NCBI GenBank assembly: GCA_900469445.1
Contig: UBXM01000019.1
Location: 133,784-170,714 of the forward strand
Length of the DNA: 36,931 nucleotides
Direction of reading: 5' to 3'
From: Hyphomicrobiales bacterium
GTDB lineage: Bacteria; Pseudomonadota; Alphaproteobacteria; Rhizobiales; Rhizobiaceae
Shown piece after piece: positions 33,052 through 36,931 of the stretch. The notes under the pieces were generated by a model. The model was given only the letters and a program-made list of their open reading frames with translations. It was not told where the DNA came from and ran no database searches. Position 1 is the first letter of the stretch. Each line of letters starts with the position of its first letter. Made by a program: the position numbers and the translations under genes.

Positions 33052-33921
33052 ATGGCGATGAAAGTAGCTGCAGTCCAGATGCGATCCGGCGTCGATCCCA
33101 AGGCGAACGCCGCCGACATGTCTCGGCTGGTGCGGGACGCGGCGGCGCGTGGGGCGACCTATGTGCAGACGCCGGAAATGACCGGCATGCTGCAGCGCGA
33201 CCGCAAGGCGGCCCGCGAAGTTTTGCGCAGCGAGGCTGATGACCCGATCGTTGCTGCGGCGCGCGGGCTTGCGGCTGAACTCGGTATCTTTCTCCATATC
33301 GGTTCGACGGCGATTGCCCGCGAGGACGGCAAGATCGCCAATCGCGGTTTTCTGTTTTCGCCCGATGGCACGCAGATCTGCACCTATGACAAGATCCACA
33401 TGTTCGATGTCGATCTCGACAATGGCGAAAGCTGGCGCGAGAGCTCGGCCTATGAGCCGGGCAGCGTTTCGAGGGTCGTCGATCTCCCCTTCGCGAAACT
33501 GGGCCTTTCGATCTGCTACGATGTGCGGTTCCCGCAGCTGTTCCGTGCCCAGGCCATGGCCGGGGCGACTATTCTGACCGTTCCCGCGTCGTTTACCCGG
33601 CAGACGGGCGAGGCGCATTGGGAAATCCTGCTGCGCGCAAGAGCGATCGAGAACGGGGCGTTTCTGGTCGCCGCTGCCCAGGCCGGTTTGCATGAGGATG
33701 GCCGGGAAACCTATGGCAACTCGATGATCGTCGATCCCTGGGGCAAGGTTCTTGCAAGGGCCGGCGATGTCGGTGAAGAGGTTCTGGTCGCCGAGATCGA
33801 TCTCGATGCCGTCCATTCGGCACGTCGGAAAATTCCCAACCTGAAGAACGCACGCGAGTTCGTGCTGGAAGAAATTGCCGGCCCGAACGCGACAGCGGGC
33901 GCCGGTGGAGTGGCAGCGTGA
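33052..33921 (+). CDS. Carbon-nitrogen hydrolase, Nit1/deaminated glutathione amidase type
   Basis: A 289-residue nitrilase-superfamily amidase. The Glu-Lys-Cys triad is visible: Glu42 in TPEM, Lys114 in YDKIHMFDVD, and Cys155 in SICYDVRFPQLFR. The YDKIHMFDVD and CYDVRFPELYR-like motifs are those of Nit1/YbeM, which removes deaminated glutathione made by side reactions of transaminases. The glutaredoxin gene just upstream supports a glutathione link. It overlaps the DUF1178 start (GTGA). Confidence 0.92.
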   Translation: MAMKVAAVQMRSGVDPKANAADMSRLVRDAAARGATYVQTPEMTGMLQRDRKAAREVLRSEADDPIVAAARGLAAELGIFLHIGSTAIAREDGKIANRGFLFSPDGTQICTYDKIHMFDVDLDNGESWRESSAYEPGSVSRVVDLPFAKLGLSICYDVRFPQLFRAQAMAGATILTVPASFTRQTGEAHWEILLRARAIENGAFLVAAAQAGLHEDGRETYGNSMIVDPWGKVLARAGDVGEEVLVAEIDLDAVHSARRKIPNLKNAREFVLEEIAGPNATAGAGGVAA

Positions 33922-34346
33922 TCAAGTATTCCCTGTGCTGTGACAATGCACATACATTCGAAGGCTGGTTTTCCGAAAGCGCCGATTTCGACCGGCAGGT
34001 GAAGAGCGGGTTCCTGACCTGTCCGATCTGCAATTCCGGTTCGATTTCCAAGTCGCTGATGGCGCCTTCGGTTTCCACCGCGCGGAAAAAGGAAGCCAAG
34101 AAGCAGATGGCGATGGATCTCGCCCGCCAGGAAGCGATGACGAAGCTGAGGGAAGCCGTTGCCAATATCCGGGCCAATTCCGAGGATGTCGGCGAAAAAT
34201 TTCCCGAAGAGGCGCGCAAGATCCATTATGGCGAGGCGGATGCCCGCGGGATCATCGGTCAGGCAAGTATCGACGAGGTTCAGGACCTGATCGACGAAGG
34301 GATCGACGTCGCGCCGCTTCCCAACCTGACGGATGACACGAACTGA
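33918..34346 (+). CDS. DUF1178 family protein
   Basis: A 142-residue protein of the proteobacterial DUF1178 family. The start has MIKYSLCCDNAHTFEGWFS and TCPICNSGSISKSLMAPSV, with Cys pairs likely to bind zinc; the C-terminal half holds KEAKKQMAMDL and a helical region, then the conserved KIHYGEADARGIIGQAS. Function unknown. The GTG start overlaps the upstream stop (GTGA), so it is translationally coupled with the Nit amidase. A link with glutathione or redox metabolism is suggested only by position. Confidence 0.92.
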   Translation: MIKYSLCCDNAHTFEGWFSESADFDRQVKSGFLTCPICNSGSISKSLMAPSVSTARKKEAKKQMAMDLARQEAMTKLREAVANIRANSEDVGEKFPEEARKIHYGEADARGIIGQASIDEVQDLIDEGIDVAPLPNLTDDTN

Positions 34347-34347
34347 G

Positions 34348-34923
34348 ATGGGTGGCGCGGCGAAACTGGCGATCTACAATTTCGGCCTGTTCGTTGCTTC
34401 CTATGACAGTCCCGAGGTCGAAGGTTTCCGGCTGCGTGAGCCATCCAATTTCCTTGCCGCCGAGAGCGCGGAAGGTTTTGCCGGACGCTCCGGTTACGAG
34501 GGTGACCCCGGGCCGGAAAGCTGGGGGCAGCAGGTCTTTCCACGCTTCATCAACGGCAGCGGTTTCGACACGGCGCCGTCCTCGCTGTCGTTATGGGACG
34601 ATCTCGAATCGCTGATGGCGTTTACCTATTCCGGCGTTCATGCCGATGCGCTCAAACATGCCAAGAACTGGCAGGTCGAGAAACGATGGCCGGCGCTGGT
34701 CCTGTGGTGGGCCGAGGCCCGCCCCGACTGGAACGAGGCCGTCGAGCGGTTCGAGCATCTGCACGACCATGGGCCGGGGCCGCGGGCTTTTCATTTCAAA
34801 GATCCCTACGGGCCGGATGGCGAGCGGATAGCGATCGACCGTGCCCGCGTGCGCGAACTCGCCGCGCTCAATGCCGAAAGACACAAGGACCTGATGGCGC
34901 ATGTGCTTTCGGTGAAAGCCTAG
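34348..34923 (+). CDS. DUF3291 domain protein
   Basis: A 191-residue protein. Its start KLAIYNFGLFV, the WDDLESLMAFTYSGVHADALKHAKNW core and the LVLWWAEARPDWNEAVERFEHL segment match the DUF3291 family, a ferredoxin-like fold resembling antibiotic biosynthesis monooxygenase-type (ABM) proteins. The enzymatic role is unknown. Two ATGs are possible; 34348 gives a start nearer the conserved region, while 34333 would overlap the DUF1178 end by 14 bases. It closes the comF run; the toxin gene beyond converges on it. Confidence 0.85.
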   Translation: MGGAAKLAIYNFGLFVASYDSPEVEGFRLREPSNFLAAESAEGFAGRSGYEGDPGPESWGQQVFPRFINGSGFDTAPSSLSLWDDLESLMAFTYSGVHADALKHAKNWQVEKRWPALVLWWAEARPDWNEAVERFEHLHDHGPGPRAFHFKDPYGPDGERIAIDRARVRELAALNAERHKDLMAHVLSVKA

Positions 34924-34947
34924 CATGAGCGGCGGGGAGGGGGATGG

Positions 34948-35247
34948 TCAGTCGTCCGGAAAAAGCAACTTCACATAGTTTTGCGTGCCATGGAAAACCC
35001 GCAGGACCTCGATACGGGTCGTGCCAATTTCGTACAGGATCAGATATCGCCGATAAGGGCGCTTACGTATTTGCCGATCCGTATGGTGCGCAATCCTTTG
35101 AAAAGCGTAGGGTGTCTCCGAAAGTGCGAAGCATTTTTCGTAGAGTTCCTCCACAAAGCTGTCGGAACGGGCTGGATTGGATTTTGCTATGTATTCGCCG
35201 ATGGTTACGAGGTCCTCGATCGCCTCGCGAGCGATGATGACCTTCAT
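34948..35247 (-). CDS. parE: ParE/RelE family toxin
   Basis: A 99-residue toxin of the ParE/RelE fold. It begins MKVIIAREAIEDLVTIGEYIAKSNP, a helix typical of ParE; RIRKRPYRRYLILYEI-like core (here QIRKRPYRRYLILYEI) and EVLRVFHGTQNY at the end complete the domain. ParE members usually poison gyrase; a RelE-type ribonuclease cannot be excluded. Its ATG overlaps the antitoxin stop by 4 bases, the normal antitoxin-first layout. It lies on the minus strand after ubiG and converges on the DUF3291 gene. Confidence 0.92.
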   Translation of the reverse strand: MKVIIAREAIEDLVTIGEYIAKSNPARSDSFVEELYEKCFALSETPYAFQRIAHHTDRQIRKRPYRRYLILYEIGTTRIEVLRVFHGTQNYVKLLFPDD

Positions 35248-35513
35248 CGCAGCTTCGGCTTGAGGCCGAGTCTGGCGCGGACCTCCGCAAAGGCTTCGTC
35301 GAGTGGCAAATAGCGTCCGGCCTCGATGTCATCGATGCCCTTTTGCAGTTCGGCATCGAACTCGCGTCTGGCGAGATCACGCTCGCGGCGTTCGCGGATC
35401 AGTTCCTCGACGTAATCGCTGGGTGAGTTGAACGGGCCGCGCTCGACCTCTGCGAGGACGAAATCCTCGACCTCGGGTTCAAGCGTCACCGTGATTTTCA
35501 GGCCTTCCGACAT
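35244..35513 (-). CDS. parD: ParD-like antitoxin
   Basis: An 89-residue antitoxin. The N-terminal half (KITVTLEPEVEDFVLAEVERGPFNSPSDYVEELIRERRER) is a ribbon-helix-helix DNA-binding domain, and the charged C-terminal tail should wrap the toxin. It overlaps the toxin gene by four bases. AGGAA lies upstream of the ATG. As in this family, the ParD-ParE complex is expected to repress its own promoter in the 53 bp between parD and ubiG. Confidence 0.92.
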   Translation of the reverse strand: MSEGLKITVTLEPEVEDFVLAEVERGPFNSPSDYVEELIRERRERDLARREFDAELQKGIDDIEAGRYLPLDEAFAEVRARLGLKPKLR

Positions 35514-35537
35514 GGGCGGTTCCTCGCTATGGCCGAG

Positions 35538-35565
35538 ACTTTATCACAGCCGTAGACAAGGGCAA
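35538..35565 (-). promoter_or_regulatory. Possible parDE promoter
   Basis: On the minus strand TTGCCC (35565-35560) and TAAAGT (35543-35538) are 16 bases apart, 24 bases before the parD start. They sit directly after the ubiG stop codon, which would let the pair be expressed apart from ubiG. Consensus match only; no operator dyad is evident. Confidence 0.35.
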
Positions 35566-35566
35566 A

Positions 35567-36313
35567 TCAGCCCTCGCGCTTGGCGAGCAGCATGTAGTTG
35601 ACGTCCATGTCGGGGGAGAGGTTCCAGCGGTCCTGGAGTGGGTTGAAGAAGACACCGGTGCGGTGGACGATGTGCAGGCCGGAGGATTCGAGCGGGCGTT
35701 CGATCTCTTCCGGGCGGACCAGCTTTTCATACTGGTGGGTGCCACGGGGGAGCCAGCGCAGGACGTTTTCGGCGGCGAAGATGGCCAGCGCGCGGGCCTT
35801 CAGCGTGCGGTTGATGGTGGCCATGAACATCAGGCCGCCGGGGCGTACCATAGAGGCGCAGGTGGTCAGGAAAAGGTTGACGTCGGCGACGTGTTCGACG
35901 ACTTCCATATTCAAGATGACGTCGAAGCTTTCGCCTGCCTGTGCCAGATCTTCGGCGGTGACGGCGCGGTAGTCGATCTCGGTGCCGGTTTCCTTCGCAT
36001 GGGTGGAGGCGATGCCGATATTCTTTTCCGACGGATCGGCGCCGATGACGGTTGCGCCCATGCGGGCGACGGGTTCCGACAGAAGGCCGCCGCCGCAGCC
36101 GATATCGAGAATGCGCAGGCCTTCCAGCGGGCGATGCGCCTTAGGGTCGCGGCCGAAATTCTGGCAGATGCGTTCACGGATATAGGCGAGGCGGACGGGG
36201 TTGAATTTGTGCAGCGGACGGAATTTTCCCGTCGGGCTCCACCACTCGGCAGCCATTTTCGAGAACATCTCGACCTGATCCTTGTCGACCGTGGTTCTGG
36301 CTGCTTCCGTCAT
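35567..36313 (-). CDS. ubiG: Ubiquinone biosynthesis O-methyltransferase
   Basis: Carries out both O-methylations of the ubiquinone pathway. The 248-residue protein has SAM motif [20 protein letters not shown], followed by [11 protein letters not shown], and motif [16 protein letters not shown], plus the family N-terminus [31 protein letters not shown] and the [19 protein letters not shown] end. The ATG at 36313 is preceded by AAAGGA; the GTG at 36340 would extend into the upstream gene. It begins 7 bp after the stop of an unknown Cys-containing gene, so the two are probably co-transcribed. Confidence 0.97.
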   Translation of the reverse strand: MTEAARTTVDKDQVEMFSKMAAEWWSPTGKFRPLHKFNPVRLAYIRERICQNFGRDPKAHRPLEGLRILDIGCGGGLLSEPVARMGATVIGADPSEKNIGIASTHAKETGTEIDYRAVTAEDLAQAGESFDVILNMEVVEHVADVNLFLTTCASMVRPGGLMFMATINRTLKARALAIFAAENVLRWLPRGTHQYEKLVRPEEIERPLESSGLHIVHRTGVFFNPLQDRWNLSPDMDVNYMLLAKREG

Positions 36314-36320
36314 CGTTTCA

Positions 36321-36770
36321 TCATCCTTTAGATTCTGCACCTGAAGTCGGCTGTCGTGCCGGAGAAGTCAAGTGTGCAGCCACGTCCCTGTGCTGGCTGC
36401 GCATGTTTATCTGGATGAGGAACAGAATGTCCCAGAACGTCTTCTGCTTGAGTTCGCCGTTGCGCCCCTCGTCCAATTTTTCCATGACGCGGCACAGATA
36501 GGCGTAACGATCTGCCGTGGCATTGGCCATGCACATCGGGAGATCCGCGCAGGCTGTTCCGCTCAGGCCGATCTCCTTGTGTGCGCGGATAACGCCTTGC
36601 TGGTGGGGGGAGGGCAGCATGGCGCCGTTGCAGAACTGGTAGCGGCGGCACATCCTGTATCGGCAGTGGCGGCTGCGTATGTTGACGAGGGTTGCCGCAA
36701 GACGCCACGCTTCCTCATGGGCTTCGGCCCGGCGTTTTTCGTATTCGGTGAAATCCTGGCCTTTCATCAT
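36321..36770 (-). CDS. Unknown cysteine-containing protein upstream of ubiG
   Basis: A 149-residue basic protein. Six cysteines cluster in residues 36-93: [14 protein letters not shown], then ACADLPMC and YLC; the first group has spacings of 4 and 5 and could bind metal or form a redox site. It has no signal peptide or membrane helix. I recognise no named family. Its stop lies 7 bp from the ubiG start on the same strand, and AGGAA lies just before its start, so it is a real-looking lead gene of a ubiG transcript. A link with ubiquinone synthesis is only positional. Confidence 0.65.
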   Translation of the reverse strand: MMKGQDFTEYEKRRAEAHEEAWRLAATLVNIRSRHCRYRMCRRYQFCNGAMLPSPHQQGVIRAHKEIGLSGTACADLPMCMANATADRYAYLCRVMEKLDEGRNGELKQKTFWDILFLIQINMRSQHRDVAAHLTSPARQPTSGAESKG

Positions 36771-36842
36771 TCATTCCTCGATTTTGGTTGGGGGAAGGAC
36801 AGAGTCCTCCCTTGGTGCGGAGCGATTTTTTTCCTCGGGTTA

Positions 36843-36863
36843 TCCTCGGGTTTAACCCGAGGA
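36843..36863. repeat. TCCTCGGG palindrome
   Basis: TCCTCGGG (36843-36850) and CCCGAGGA (36856-36863) form a perfect 8-bp stem with loop TTTAA. The same arms occur in both ends of the 14323-14497 element, there with loop TCAAG or its complement, so this is a third copy of one repeat family. A partial direct copy (CCTCGGGTT) lies just before it at 36833-36841. Confidence 0.7.
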
Positions 36864-36874
36864 CGAGGATCGGC

Positions 36875-36930
36875 CGGGACACGTCGGGTGCCTCGAATTG
36901 AATTTTTATAGTGACACTCGGCGTGTCCCG
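36875..36930. repeat. 16-bp stem inverted repeat at the right window edge
   Basis: CGGGACACGTCGGGTG (36875-36890) pairs along its full length with CACTCGGCGTGTCCCG (36915-36930), including two G-T wobbles when transcribed on the plus strand. The 24-base loop is A+T-rich and contains TTTTTATAG. It may be another intergenic repeat, or a control element of a gene beyond the window; the window ends one base later. Confidence 0.6.
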
Positions 36931-36931
36931 T

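Overview
The window looks like ordinary chromosomal backbone of an alphaproteobacterium of the order Hyphomicrobiales, most likely a Rhizobium/Agrobacterium-type member of the Rhizobiaceae. This rests on high G+C coding with strong third-position bias, gene sets typical of that group (argH-lptM-lysA next to a TIGR02302/DUF4175 gene; etfB-etfA-3-hydroxybutyryl-CoA dehydrogenase; secA divergent from a parvulin and argJ; comF-grx-nitrilase-DUF1178; ubiG), and palindromic intergenic elements of the rhizobial RIME type. The genus is an inference from content; no 16S gene is present.

Layout. 1-6 kb, minus strand: a large TIGR02302 membrane protein with a Gln-rich tail, then lysA, lptM and argH (lysine and arginine synthesis plus an outer-membrane assembly lipoprotein). 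A tlpA-like thioredoxin diverges from argH with only 24 bp between the starts. 6.6-12.5 kb, minus strand: SDR, twin-TM protein, PduO-type cobalamin adenosyltransferase, rhomboid protease, etfB, etfA and a 3-hydroxyacyl-CoA dehydrogenase, separated by strong terminators and one RIME-like repeat. 12.5-17.4 kb: a YihY-type membrane protein and gluQ that overlap tail to tail, a 38-bp inverted-repeat element, an AlkA-like glycosylase, an HNH protein, a DsbB-like protein, a cysteine-cluster protein and a small unknown protein. 17.7-19.9 kb: an A+T-richer patch with a glycosyltransferase and a convergent polysaccharide pyruvyl transferase next to tRNA-Leu(CAA). 20.1-23.7 kb: an exported Gly-rich repeat protein, then a translationally coupled pair made of a polysaccharide flippase and a BcsL/FemAB-like acyltransferase. 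23.8-30.4 kb: secA (minus), then a parvulin foldase, a palindromic element, argJ, a GNAT acetyltransferase and mutT (plus). 30.4-31 kb: a small membrane protein and an orphan Flp pilin. 31-35 kb: an NDUFAF5-like methyltransferase divergent from a comF-glutaredoxin-Nit amidase-DUF1178-DUF3291 run. 34.9-36.8 kb, minus strand: a ParDE toxin-antitoxin pair, ubiG and an unknown Cys-rich gene. The right edge holds two strong palindromes.

How the genes work together. Most units are housekeeping: amino-acid synthesis (lysA, argH, argJ), electron transfer from acyl-CoA oxidation (etfBA with the dehydrogenase), ubiquinone and complex I supply (ubiG, the NDUFAF5-like gene), protein export and folding (secA, parvulin, tlpA, dsbB-like), DNA and nucleotide repair (alkA-like, mutT), thiol and glutathione metabolism (grx, Nit) and cell-surface glycan synthesis (glycosyltransferase, pyruvyl transferase, flippase, acyltransferase). 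I see no phage, CRISPR array, IS transposase or large defence island. I found no convincing new multi-gene system. The best leads are the Gly-rich exported repeat protein, the orphan Flp pilin with its unknown partner, the A+T-rich glycan patch beside tRNA-Leu, the inverted-repeat element at 14.3-14.5 kb and a possible 29-residue protein read through a tandem terminator region.
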